Shown one piece after another: positions 35,401 to 44,270 of a DNA stretch of 64,000 bases. Source of the DNA: Pseudomonas simiae (GTDB lineage Bacteria > Pseudomonadota > Gammaproteobacteria > Pseudomonadales > Pseudomonadaceae); NCBI RefSeq assembly GCF_900111895.1, contig NZ_FOKB01000009.1:62001-126000 (forward strand), read 5' to 3'. The notes under the pieces are model-generated. The model saw nothing but the letters and a program-made list of their open reading frames with translations. It did no database searches and was not told where the DNA came from. Numbering within the stretch: position 1 is the first letter of the stretch; the number at the start of each line of letters is the position of its first letter. A program made the translations under genes and the position numbers.

Positions 35401-38375
35401 GCGCGGATCTCTTCGACAGTAAAAGCCTGCAGGTTGATTTCGGCCTCTTCACGCGTCCAGCGTCGCTGTGCGACCCATCTCGGCTCGACCATGGACAAGG
35501 CCGGGTGAGAACCGTAACGCCCATGGATCATGTAGGGTTCGGGGGGGATCAACGGGTTTAGATCATCCGCTGGAAAAAACAGCGCCGCCGCAAAGGGGTT
35601 GGTTCCGGCCTCCATCGGCTCAGTGACGATAAAGCGGCCATCCTCACCCTTGAGGATGTAACCGCCATAAGCGCGGTCGCGCCGCTCGCCGATTTTCTCG
35701 TGGGCATACACCGCCGCGTCGGTGGCCGAGAGAAACGCCGGGCTCAGCACCGCTCGATGAACCGGCGCAAGCAGCGGGGATCGACTGTCCACACGACCGG
35801 AACGACGCCAGACCTGACCGGAAACCACCACCGACAGGTCCCCTGCCGCCAAGACCCGCCTGACATAGTGACGGGGTGTCAGGGTGCCGGCCCTCATCGC
35901 AGCCTGGGCACCGTTGTCATCCAGAACGCCGGGGACGGTTTCGTTGACCAGCTCGGTGACCGTCTGCGCGTCGGGCAATTTAAACCGCAACACCGCATCG
36001 TCCTCAGACAACAGGTAGAGCGCCAGGCCACGGGCCTTGTCTTGCAGCTCAAGCGTCGCCCGCGCTTGAGTAATGGCGTCGGTTATTTGTGCCGGAGAGA
36101 AGAACAAAGGCTGCAACCAGCTTTCATGGGCAGGAGCGTCGGCTGTAGCGGATGTTGAGCGGCAGTAGATCGCCTCCAGCCGAAAGTTGGAGGGCAGCCT
36201 CAGCTTGCCCGGTGCTCGTTCAGGAAATAGCCCTGCTGGAGCAAATCGTAACGGGCCCGGTGGCTCGGGATAGGTCGCAACATAACTGTCGCTTTGGATG
36301 TGTTTGAGCACAAAGCCGAATGCTTGCTCGGAGGTTGGCAGAGCAAGCGCGGCCAGTATCGCCAACTCAACGCGTTCAAATACCGGTGTAAAAAACGGCT
36401 GCTCCTCTGTCACTTGCGTCACGGCCGCGTTGACTTTCCAACCTTGTTTTACCCGCCCGCGTACGCCGCCCCAGCGAGCGTTGGGTACCACCACCCGCAG
36501 GTCGCCAGCCTCGGCAGCCATCCAGATCAATGACTCCCGATGCTCGGACGCCGGGAATGGTGCCTCGCCAAGAATGCGCTTTCTCAGCAGGACCTCAGTC
36601 GCCGAGCCACTGCTCACGTACTTGAGTAACGAGCCCTCGGGGCCGCACAGGTAATGAGCGGGCACCGAACCTCGATGTTCGATGATAAAACTCAGGTCTG
36701 CGGGCGAAAAAAAACTGATCATCATCCAGGCATGATCATCGCTGATCCCCGGATTGCTCAGTTTTACCTGTTCGACGTGTGCCGGATGGGAATGGTAGAG
36801 CGCCTCGCAGGTGTAACCGCCGGGCGCGATGAAGTTGTCGTCGGCATCGGTAGCCAGCATGATCCGATGATCGAAGGTGAGTTGCTCGCCAGCTATCGGC
36901 GTCGTAGCAAAGTAGCGACTGTCTTTTTTTAGGATCGCGCCGCCGTACTCTTTGTCAGCCTCCAGAAGATTGATCCACTCGTGGGCCCATCGAGCCGCAT
37001 CGTCGGCCGTGATAAAAGGGGGGCCCAGCGTCGGTTGCGGGATCTTGCTGAAGGGACGCCATTGCGGTCCCACTTCCCCGACCTGATCCCAGAGGCGGCT
37101 GGTGTCGATGACTGACAGTTGCCCCGCCGCCGCGACCTGCAACACAAAGTCATGGGGGGTCAGCGTGCCAGCCATCAGCGCGGCCTGTTGACCGTTGTCG
37201 GTTACCGGACCGCCCGGCGCCTGGGCAAACAGCTGGGATTCGAGCGCCGAGCCAGAAAAGCGGTAGCGCAGCAGCGCTTGATCGCGCATACGAATGTACA
37301 GCGTTGTTCCCGCCCTGGGTTGTGGGCTGTAGCGGCGAAACTGCGCAATGTGAGTCGCCAGCTCAAGCGGGCTGATGAAGTTCTGATACAGCCACGATTC
37401 CACGGTGGGATATTGCGAGGGCGAGGGCTGAGCATGGAAATAGACACCCTCCACATGAAAGCCAGGAGGCAGCCGCGAAAGCAGCCCCCCACTCGGCCAG
37501 CCGCTGAGTTCGGCGAGTTGCGGTTCACAGGTGACGTATCGCCCCTGAACAGCACCTTGCAGAATCAACACGTGCAGCCTGTTCTCAGGCTGGCGCTTGA
37601 TACGAGTGGCTGCGTGGTTGAGTACTTGGTCCCTGGAGGGAAACACTGGCCCGCAGTTGAGTTGCATGGGGGGCGCCTTGAACGGCTTGTAAGGTTCCCA
37701 ATCACCAGGAACATCGCCCACCGATCCACCCCATGCAGCGTTGGATAACACAAAGCGTATCGAACCCACCGAAGCCAACGCTTTGTAAGCGCCCTCCTCT
37801 GTGCCTTCAGCGTCGTACACAGAGGTCCATCCGCCCTCTCCGCGAAGCCAGCCCACGCGCTGGTCTTCGGCGTTGGAGAAACGGGTTTGGTACCTGAGCA
37901 ATTCTCCGTTGGGACCCGACAAATAAGCGAGCGGCAGCTGAACCCCGACGCGATAATTGACGATGATGTCGTCCGTAGAAAAAAAACCCATGAAGGCCTT
38001 TACCTGCTGTGGCGACCACGTTGGGTTCGCCCGTTGGGTTCCGGCAAAATCATCGGGGTGCGAATGCAGCGCCCCGACGAGTTTATAGCCCTGAGGCTCT
38101 ACAAACTGGAAAGTGCTGCCTCTTTCACGCTCAAGTATCAGGTTGAGATCGAAATTCTTTGCCTGCCCCAGAGCCGGCTCAGTCGCCACGTACAACTGAT
38201 CCGAAAGGCGCTGCATGATCACACTGCCGTACTCGATATCCCCCGTAGTACCGATGCGCTCATGTACATAACGCGCGGCATCATCGGCGCTGATAAACGC
38301 CGGCGTCAGTGGGGGGAGCTTGGTGTGACCTGGAGGGATGGCGGCACGCTTGTCGCGGTTTGAATGTTCATCCAT
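32481..38375 (-). CDS. Giant tandem DUF4329-like repeat protein (nine units)
   Basis: A 1964-residue protein of unknown function. It contains nine tandem units of about 210-220 residues starting near residues 25, 241, 451, 661, 878, 1098, 1314, 1539 and 1747. Each begins like AFISADDAARYVHE, then EYGG-type and YVATEP-type strands, a (H)SHP-like turn, FFSxxD and YLSGPNGELLRY, and closes with AGDLSVV...W. This follows the DUF4329 pattern found in toxin-associated proteins. Units 1 and 3 keep E, HSHP and SxxD (E48/H104/H106/S133/D136; E476/H528/H530/S557/D560), resembling a JAMM metallopeptidase site. There is no signal peptide, and the last four residues are KDEL. ATG 38375 follows GCAGGTG. It is single-gene, with no toxin, VgrG, PAAR or immunity neighbour. 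A contact or effector role is inference. Confidence 0.85.
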   Translation of the reverse strand: MDEHSNRDKRAAIPPGHTKLPPLTPAFISADDAARYVHERIGTTGDIEYGSVIMQRLSDQLYVATEPALGQAKNFDLNLILERERGSTFQFVEPQGYKLVGALHSHPDDFAGTQRANPTWSPQQVKAFMGFFSTDDIIVNYRVGVQLPLAYLSGPNGELLRYQTRFSNAEDQRVGWLRGEGGWTSVYDAEGTEEGAYKALASVGSIRFVLSNAAWGGSVGDVPGDWEPYKPFKAPPMQLNCGPVFPSRDQVLNHAATRIKRQPENRLHVLILQGAVQGRYVTCEPQLAELSGWPSGGLLSRLPPGFHVEGVYFHAQPSPSQYPTVESWLYQNFISPLELATHIAQFRRYSPQPRAGTTLYIRMRDQALLRYRFSGSALESQLFAQAPGGPVTDNGQQAALMAGTLTPHDFVLQVAAAGQLSVIDTSRLWDQVGEVGPQWRPFSKIPQPTLGPPFITADDAARWAHEWINLLEADKEYGGAILKKDSRYFATTPIAGEQLTFDHRIMLATDADDNFIAPGGYTCEALYHSHPAHVEQVKLSNPGISDDHAWMMISFFSPADLSFIIEHRGSVPAHYLCGPEGSLLKYVSSGSATEVLLRKRILGEAPFPASEHRESLIWMAAEAGDLRVVVPNARWGGVRGRVKQGWKVNAAVTQVTEEQPFFTPVFERVELAILAALALPTSEQAFGFVLKHIQSDSYVATYPEPPGPLRFAPAGLFPERAPGKLRLPSNFRLEAIYCRSTSATADAPAHESWLQPLFFSPAQITDAITQARATLELQDKARGLALYLLSEDDAVLRFKLPDAQTVTELVNETVPGVLDDNGAQAAMRAGTLTPRHYVRRVLAAGDLSVVVSGQVWRRSGRVDSRSPLLAPVHRAVLSPAFLSATDAAVYAHEKIGERRDRAYGGYILKGEDGRFIVTEPMEAGTNPFAAALFFPADDLNPLIPPEPYMIHGRYGSHPALSMVEPRWVAQRRWTREEAEINLQAFTVEEIRAVIQQQRPAYLSGSEDCLLAYTPSASSQEALLLNGTAPQTGGSLAQMRLDSGLMKPAQWVVILAEAGDLRIVQGNPLWGPRSPVYADWTPNFAYAPRFGPPDYATYGAVFSSADEAARDLHARVHGRNLAEQAYFGFILKHKDKAHYLASEVVGVNERVKLFNLNSVFAATEDNSYRFPDGFVLCGLFRSQQWQPVGLPASSTWLTRYFVMPMVLYGALVDSKHRGAKYNNGNNLPIYFSTEEGALLRYLPLPFNVGSGGLVDHAFEEIEVALASGKKTPQEFVRDWANAGELSVVRTSQCWDKLGLVPRTWSGYENLSRRHVGPAFANPDDAARYAAAIVGEGRHRTYGGVLLRLPGGSFAATDPLVVPPQGFALNWIYPDAAIAQGLYPPGSTIVARYRSVVRQETQILLSVTQKAVYQSMLPTHVLSNLLRREVHVKREYLFGPEGLILRYQLSGSAEEEELKQQLAPLNLARGDAADNEIERQLRAGTLLPVDFVTQVAKAGDLQVVKGDALWGFARPLSGPFVPYVTRAPALEIKQVFADAPCSPIFTQACDAVRYAQRLSSPQAQVQFGYVLKSVKRNAYMTTVPLMRADYSDFKQVFVEGQLPQGYALDGLYLCASTLAIAPASDEMATCFFSPVSLAMGVNFVSNMAKNGVLPLYLLCADGALLRYLFRKNGAQSLHALNSEMKTIEPKLLDGSLTVAYYVRGLAARGELYVRVRSTVWAREEAVTAQWRPKLTPWDFADNPHLLSFCGPLFSHADDAARWTEKQLGGFMGQEYLGAVLVPPSIPGFVGLDPVLDQRTFWESTVSSVFLFHGIGLDVTSVHPLFLYTLNAVHAFYKVAPRVGNPMSLDLQLLGNFASKDDLRSYITIVKNNRPVAESLYLSCRGGALLKYVPGFTAGETLLLSVDSSPLPTVLVSGLREAGKLSVLETDSFWTRRGTLGAEWQVKDVQAAPDPQVVQYGRDKDEL

Positions 38376-38547
38376 GAGTGCACCTGCTAATCAGAATTTG
38401 ATGAATCGGTCAGTGCCAGTGAAGGCCGAACACTGAAGATTCATCATCTTCAAAGGGGGACGCTCCTCAGGGGTGCTACATATTGTTGAAGCACCGCTAA
38501 AAAACAGGCACCACAACAGCACACCGCCGTGCCCCGCCCCGCAATCA

Positions 38548-38564
38548 AGCATCACATTGGTGCA
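38548..38564 (+). promoter_or_regulatory. NtrC-like enhancer site upstream of urtA
   Basis: AGCATCACATTGGTGCA matches the NtrC consensus TGCACCATATTGGTGCA at all but a few positions. It lies about 90 bases ahead of the start point expected from the -24/-12 element at 38618. The rest of the 321-base gap between the giant gene and urtA shows no other gene. Confidence 0.6.
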
Positions 38565-38617
38565 AGGCGCCGTTTCCGACGCCTATCCATCCCCGTCCCT
38601 CCAAGGCTTTGAGACTT

Positions 38618-38633
38618 CGGCACACCCCTTGCA
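38618..38633 (+). promoter_or_regulatory. Sigma-54 (-24/-12) promoter for urtA
   Basis: CGGCACACCCCTTGCA: GG and GC are exactly 10 bases apart, and it fits TGGCAC-N5-TTGCA with one mismatch. It lies about 63 bases before the urtA ATG with an NtrC-like site upstream, consistent with induction under nitrogen limitation. Confidence 0.7.
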
Positions 38634-38696
38634 ATCAGCTCTGCAACGTCCCTCACCTGCCACCCATAAAAAAATACCGGTCACGGAGATCGCACC

Positions 38697-39962
38697 ATGA
38701 AGCGTCGCAGCTTGATCAAGGCTTTCACACTCACCGCATCGATTGCCGCCATGGGCATGACCTGGACCGCGCAGGCCGCCGAGACTATCAAGGTCGGCAT
38801 CTTGCACTCGTTGTCCGGCACCATGGCGATCTCCGAAACCTCGCTCAAAGACATGGCGTTGATGACCATCGACGAGATCAACGCCAAGGGCGGGGTGAAC
38901 GGCAAGATGCTCGAAGCAGTGGTGGTCGACCCCGCGTCAAACTGGCCGCTGTTCGCAGAGAAAGGCCGACAATTGCTGACCCAAGACAAGGTCGCCGTGG
39001 TGTTCGGCTGCTGGACCTCGGTGTCGCGTAAATCGGTATTGCCAGTATTCGAAGAACTCAACGGCCTGCTGTTCTACCCGGTGCAATATGAAGGCGAAGA
39101 GATGTCGCCAAACGTGTTCTATACCGGTGCAGCGCCGAACCAGCAGGCCATCCCCGCCGTGGAATACCTGATGAGTGAAGAAGGCGGCAGCGCCAAGCGC
39201 TTCTTCCTGCTTGGCACCGACTATGTGTACCCGCGCACCACCAACAAGATCCTGCGCGCGTTCCTGCACGCCAAAGGCGTGGCGGATAAAGATATCGAAG
39301 AGGTCTACACCCCGTTCGGGCATGCCGACTACCAGACCATCGTCGCCAACATCAAGAAGTTCTCGGCTGGCGGCAAGACCGCGGTGATCTCCACCGTGAA
39401 CGGCGACTCCAACGTGCCGTTCTACAAAGAACTGGCCAACCAGGGTTTGAAGGCCACCGACGTTCCGGTGGTGGCGTTCTCGGTGGGTGAAGAAGAGCTG
39501 CGCGGCATCGACACCAAGCCGCTGGTGGGCAACCTCGCGGCCTGGAACTACTTCCAGTCGGTGGAGAATCCGGTGAACACAAAATTCGTCGCAGACTGGA
39601 AAGCCTACGCCAAGAAACACAACCTGCCGGGCGCGGACAAGGCCGTGACCAACGACCCGATGGAAGCCACCTATGTAGGCATCCATATGTGGGCGCAGGC
39701 GGCGGAAAAAGCCAAGTCAACCGACGTCGACAAAGTGCGCGAAGCGCTGGCCGGCCAGACTTTCGCCGCACCGTCCGGTTTCACCCTGACCATGGACAAG
39801 ACCAACCACCACCTGCACAAGCCGGTGATGATCGGCGAGATCCAGGCCGACGGGCAGTTCTCTGTCGTGTGGCAGACCCAGGAGCCGATCCGGGCGCAGC
39901 CTTGGAGCCCGTACATCCCTGGCAATGACAAGAAGCCGGATTACGCCGTGAAGAGCAACTGA
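38697..39962 (+). CDS. urtA: Urea ABC transporter substrate-binding protein (UrtA)
   Basis: A 421-residue periplasmic urea-binding protein of the amide/urea branch of the LivJ class. The N-terminus MKRRSLIKAFTLTASIAA with AQAAE cleavage carries a twin-arginine-like RRSLIK motif, so Tat export is possible. Family motifs: IKVGILHSLSGTMAISE, VVFGCWTSVSRKSVLPVFEE, NGLLFYPVQYEGEE, FFLLGTDYVYPRTTNKIL. It is first of urtABCDE, behind a sigma-54/NtrC control region. A REP pair separates it from urtB, which may lift urtA mRNA levels over the rest of the operon. Confidence 0.97.
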   Translation: MKRRSLIKAFTLTASIAAMGMTWTAQAAETIKVGILHSLSGTMAISETSLKDMALMTIDEINAKGGVNGKMLEAVVVDPASNWPLFAEKGRQLLTQDKVAVVFGCWTSVSRKSVLPVFEELNGLLFYPVQYEGEEMSPNVFYTGAAPNQQAIPAVEYLMSEEGGSAKRFFLLGTDYVYPRTTNKILRAFLHAKGVADKDIEEVYTPFGHADYQTIVANIKKFSAGGKTAVISTVNGDSNVPFYKELANQGLKATDVPVVAFSVGEEELRGIDTKPLVGNLAAWNYFQSVENPVNTKFVADWKAYAKKHNLPGADKAVTNDPMEATYVGIHMWAQAAEKAKSTDVDKVREALAGQTFAAPSGFTLTMDKTNHHLHKPVMIGEIQADGQFSVVWQTQEPIRAQPWSPYIPGNDKKPDYAVKSN

Positions 39963-39992
39963 GCCCCACCGAACCCAGATGTCGGGCGCGGT

Positions 39993-40085
39993 CAATGTGG
40001 GCGCTGGCTTGCCTGCGATGCAAACAACTCGGTGTACCTGACACACCGCAGCGATGCTATCGCAGGCAAGCCAGCTTCCACACAG
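39993..40085. repeat. REP-type inverted pair between urtA and urtB
   Basis: CAATGTGGGCGCTGGCTTGC and the reverse complement GCAGGCAAGCCAGCTTCCAC flank a unique core. Same family as 1566 and 9798. It is located inside the urt operon, between the binding-protein gene and the permease genes. Confidence 0.8.
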
Positions 40086-40128
40086 AGCCAGTGCCCACAC
40101 CGTCCGCGCATGATCAGGACATTTTTTT

Positions 40129-41631
40129 ATGCTCACTGCCCTCTACCGATACATCCTCGCCGCCCTGCTGTTGCTGCCCTTAGGCGCGCACGCCAGCGAC
40201 GCCGAAGACTTCATCAACGCCAATCCGACGCAACAAGCCAAGCTCCTCCAGGACTGGGCCGCCCAACCTGACCCGGCACGCATCGAGCTGGTGGACGCTC
40301 TGCAACAAGGACAACTCATCGTCAACGGTGAAACCAAAACCGTACGCCTGAACAACCGTCTGCGCGGCCTGATCGACAACGTACACGCCAGCCAGCAACT
40401 GCTCGCCGCCGACCCCAAGGTGCGCCTGGCTGCCGCACAGACCCTGCAAAAAAGCGCACAACCTGCGCAACTGAAATTCCTCGACCAGCGTGTCGCCGCC
40501 GAAACCGACGAAGGTGTCCACACCGCCCTCAGCCTGGCCCTGGCCAACCTGCAACTGGTGGACACCGACCCAGTGGTGCGCCTGGCCGCTGTGCGGTTGC
40601 TCGGCAGCACCGGCGACCCGCTGGCGCGCACGCGGCTTGAAGCCTTGCTCGCCCCCGGCGTTGAAACCGATGCCGCCGTGCACACCGCCGCGGAAACCAG
40701 CCTGGCCCAGGTCAAACGCAAATTGCTGGTCGGTGAAATCCTGGGCCAGGCCTTCAGCGGCATGTCCCTGGGCTCGATTCTGTTGTTGGCGGCCCTGGGC
40801 CTGGCAATCACCTTCGGCCTGCTCGGCGTGATCAACATGGCCCACGGCGAGATGCTGATGCTCGGTGCCTACTCCACCTATATGGTGCAGTTGCTCATGC
40901 AGCGCTACATGCCGCAGGCCATCGAGTTCTACCCGCTGATCGCGCTGCCGGTGGCGTTTTTTGTTACCGCCGCTATCGGCATGGCGTTGGAGCGCACGGT
41001 GATCCGTCACCTGTACGGCCGGCCGTTGGAAACCCTGCTGGCCACCTGGGGCATCAGCCTGATGTTGATCCAGTTGGTACGCCTGGTGTTCGGTGCGCAG
41101 AACGTCGAGGTGTCCAACCCCGAATGGTTGTCCGGCGGCATTCAAGTGCTGCCCAACCTGGTGCTGCCGTACAACCGCATCGTGATTATTGCCTTCGCGC
41201 TGTGCGTGGTGGTGCTGACCTGGTTGCTGTTGAACAAGACGCGCCTGGGCCTCAACGTGCGCGCCGTCACGCAGAACCGCAACATGGCCGCGTGCTGCGG
41301 CGTGCCTACAGGACGCGTGGATATGCTCGCCTTTGGCCTGGGCTCCGGTATCGCCGGGCTGGGCGGCGTGGCACTGAGCCAGATCGGCAACGTCGGCCCG
41401 GACCTGGGCCAGAGCTACATCATCGACTCGTTCCTGGTGGTGGTGCTCGGCGGGGTCGGCCAGTTGGCCGGCAGCGTGATGGCGGCGTTCGGTTTAGGCA
41501 TCGCCAACAAGATTCTCGAACCGCAGATCGGCGCCGTGCTCGGCAAGATTCTGATCCTCGCGCTGATCATTCTGTTTATCCAGAAACGCCCGCAAGGACT
41601 CTTCGCACTGAAAGGACGGGTGATCGACTGA
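40129..41631 (+). CDS. urtB: Urea ABC transporter permease UrtB
   Basis: A 500-residue LivH-type permease with a long N-terminal addition. A signal-like segment (ILAALLLLPLGAHA) leads into about 190 soluble helical residues with HEAT-like turns (DPKVRLAAAQTLQ, DPVVRLAAVRLLGS). The membrane domain follows from about residue 205 (GSILLLAALGLAITFGLLGVINMAHGEMLMLGAYSTY). The extension is a known UrtB property, not a local fusion. The stop overlaps the urtC ATG by one base. Works with UrtC as the membrane channel for urea. Confidence 0.95.
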   Translation: MLTALYRYILAALLLLPLGAHASDAEDFINANPTQQAKLLQDWAAQPDPARIELVDALQQGQLIVNGETKTVRLNNRLRGLIDNVHASQQLLAADPKVRLAAAQTLQKSAQPAQLKFLDQRVAAETDEGVHTALSLALANLQLVDTDPVVRLAAVRLLGSTGDPLARTRLEALLAPGVETDAAVHTAAETSLAQVKRKLLVGEILGQAFSGMSLGSILLLAALGLAITFGLLGVINMAHGEMLMLGAYSTYMVQLLMQRYMPQAIEFYPLIALPVAFFVTAAIGMALERTVIRHLYGRPLETLLATWGISLMLIQLVRLVFGAQNVEVSNPEWLSGGIQVLPNLVLPYNRIVIIAFALCVVVLTWLLLNKTRLGLNVRAVTQNRNMAACCGVPTGRVDMLAFGLGSGIAGLGGVALSQIGNVGPDLGQSYIIDSFLVVVLGGVGQLAGSVMAAFGLGIANKILEPQIGAVLGKILILALIILFIQKRPQGLFALKGRVID

Positions 41632-42698
41632 TGAACCAGCCATTGATGCTTACGGCCGCGCAAAAGGCCGGCCCCAAGGTGACGATTGCCCTCGGCGCGC
41701 TGATCCTGATCGTGCTGCTGGCGCTGCCGCTGTTGTCGTTGTTGCCACCGGACAACGCCTTTCATATCTCGGCCTACACCCTGACGCTGGTGGGCAAGAT
41801 CCTCTGCTATGCAATCGTCGCCCTTGCGTTGGACTTGGTGTGGGGTTATGCAGGCATGCTGTCCCTCGGCCACGGCCTGTTCTTTGCCCTGGGCGGTTAT
41901 GCCATGGGCATGTACCTGATGCGCCAGGCGTCCGGTGACGAGTTGCCGGCGTTCATGACCTTCTTGTCATGGACCGAGCTGCCCTGGTACTGGGTCGGAA
42001 CGCAGCACTTCGTCTGGGCCATGTGCCTGGTGGTGTTGGCACCAGGCTTACTGGCGCTGGTGTTTGGTTTCTTCGCCTTCCGTTCGCGGATCAAGGGCGT
42101 GTATTTTTCGATCATGACCCAGGCCCTGACCTTTGCCGGAATGCTACTGTTTTTCCGCAACGAGACCGGCTTTGGCGGCAACAACGGCTTCACCAATTTC
42201 CGCAGCATCCTCGGCTTCGGTATTACTGAACCAGGCACCCGAGCGGTGCTGTTTGTCGCCACAGTGGCGCTGCTGGTCGCGAGCCTGTTCATCGGCTGGC
42301 GCTTGGCACGCAGCAAGTTCGGCCGGGTATTGACCGCCTTGCGTGATGCGGAAAATCGCCTGATGTTCTGCGGCTACGATCCGCGTGGCTTCAAGCTGTT
42401 CGTGTGGGTGTTGAGCGCGGTGCTGTGTGGTTTGGCCGGGGCGTTGTATGTGCCGCAAGTTGGCATCATCAACCCCAGCGAAATGTCGCCGACCAACTCG
42501 ATTGAAGCCGCGGTGTGGGTGGCCTTGGGCGGGCGTGGCACGCTGATCGGCCCGCTGCTCGGCGCCGGAGTAGTTAATGGCATGAAGAGCTGGTTCACCG
42601 TGGCTTTTCCGGAATACTGGCTGTTCTTCCTTGGGGCGCTGTTCATCATCGTCACCCTGTACCTGCCCAAGGGCGTCATCGGCCTGCTGAAGAAATGA
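41631..42698 (+). CDS. urtC: Urea ABC transporter permease UrtC
   Basis: A 355-residue LivM-type permease with about nine membrane helices. Motifs: ALALDLVWGYAGMLSLGHGLFFALGGYAMGMYL (in parts ALDLVWGYAGMLSLGHG, FFALGGYAMG), FRSRIKGVYFSIMTQALTFA, and the late VWVALGGRGTLIGPLLGAGVV. The true start is ATG 41631 (MNQPLM); the frame is open further upstream over urtB but is not coding there. It pairs with UrtB. urtD begins nine bases after its stop. Confidence 0.95.
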   Translation: MNQPLMLTAAQKAGPKVTIALGALILIVLLALPLLSLLPPDNAFHISAYTLTLVGKILCYAIVALALDLVWGYAGMLSLGHGLFFALGGYAMGMYLMRQASGDELPAFMTFLSWTELPWYWVGTQHFVWAMCLVVLAPGLLALVFGFFAFRSRIKGVYFSIMTQALTFAGMLLFFRNETGFGGNNGFTNFRSILGFGITEPGTRAVLFVATVALLVASLFIGWRLARSKFGRVLTALRDAENRLMFCGYDPRGFKLFVWVLSAVLCGLAGALYVPQVGIINPSEMSPTNSIEAAVWVALGGRGTLIGPLLGAGVVNGMKSWFTVAFPEYWLFFLGALFIIVTLYLPKGVIGLLKK

Positions 42699-42706
42699 GG
42701 AACGTC

Positions 42707-43528
<822 letters not shown>

Positions 43529-43540
43529 GGAGAACCGAAC

Positions 43541-44239
43541 ATGCTGCAAGTCGACAAGTTGCACCAGTACTACGGCGGTAGCCACATCCTGCGCGGGCTG
43601 TCTTTTGACGTGAAGGTCGGCGAGGTCACCTGCCTGCTCGGCCGTAACGGCGTGGGCAAGACCACCCTGCTCAAATGCCTGATGGGCTTGCTGCCCTCCA
43701 AGGAAGGCGCGGTGAACTGGGAAGGCAAGGCCATCACCGGGTTCAAGCCGCACCAACGTGTGCAGGCAGGGATCGCCTACGTGCCACAGGGCCGGGAGAT
43801 TTTCGGGCGGCTGACGGTGGAAGAAAACCTGCTGATGGGGCTCTCGCGCTTCCCCGGTTCGGAAGCCAAGGAAGTGCCCGCGTTCATCTACGAGCTGTTC
43901 CCGGTTTTGCTGCAAATGAAGCACCGCCGTGGCGGCGATCTGTCCGGCGGGCAGCAGCAACAGCTCGCGATCGGTCGGGCGCTGGCCAGCCGCCCACGCC
44001 TGCTGATCCTCGATGAGCCCACGGAGGGCATCCAGCCGTCGGTGATCAAGGAGATCGGCGCGGTGATCAAGAAGCTCGCGGAGCGCGGTGATATGGCGAT
44101 CCTGCTGGTGGAGCAGTTCTACGACTTTGCCGCCGAGTTGGCCGACCACTACCTGGTGATGTCCCGTGGTGAGATCGTGCAGCAAGGCCGAGGTGAAAAT
44201 ATGGAAAGCGAAGGTGTACGCGGCTTGGTAACCATCTAA
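43541..44239 (+). CDS. urtE: Urea ABC transporter ATP-binding protein UrtE
   Basis: A 232-residue LivF-type ATPase. Walker A GRNGVGKTTLLKCLMGL, the Q-loop AYVPQGREIFGRLTVEENL, signature DLSGGQQQQLAIGRALA and Walker B LLILDEPTEGIQPSVI are intact. The ATG at 43541 has AAGGAGA upstream. It is the last urt gene; ureD starts 31 bases on with no visible terminator, so transport and urease genes may be co-transcribed. Confidence 0.95.
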   Translation: MLQVDKLHQYYGGSHILRGLSFDVKVGEVTCLLGRNGVGKTTLLKCLMGLLPSKEGAVNWEGKAITGFKPHQRVQAGIAYVPQGREIFGRLTVEENLLMGLSRFPGSEAKEVPAFIYELFPVLLQMKHRRGGDLSGGQQQQLAIGRALASRPRLLILDEPTEGIQPSVIKEIGAVIKKLAERGDMAILLVEQFYDFAAELADHYLVMSRGEIVQQGRGENMESEGVRGLVTI

Positions 44240-44270
44240 TCTGTAGCCTCCTAACGATAAGCACTCTGCC

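Noticed and set aside
38461..38500. GGTGC...GCACC inverted repeat as a second NtrC site near urtA
   Set aside because: The arms are 13 bases apart, too far for the NtrC dyad; only the site at 38548 fits.
41124..41630. Upstream extension of the urtC frame over urtB
   Set aside because: The extension overlaps the conserved end of urtB; the urtC N-terminus fits ATG 41631.
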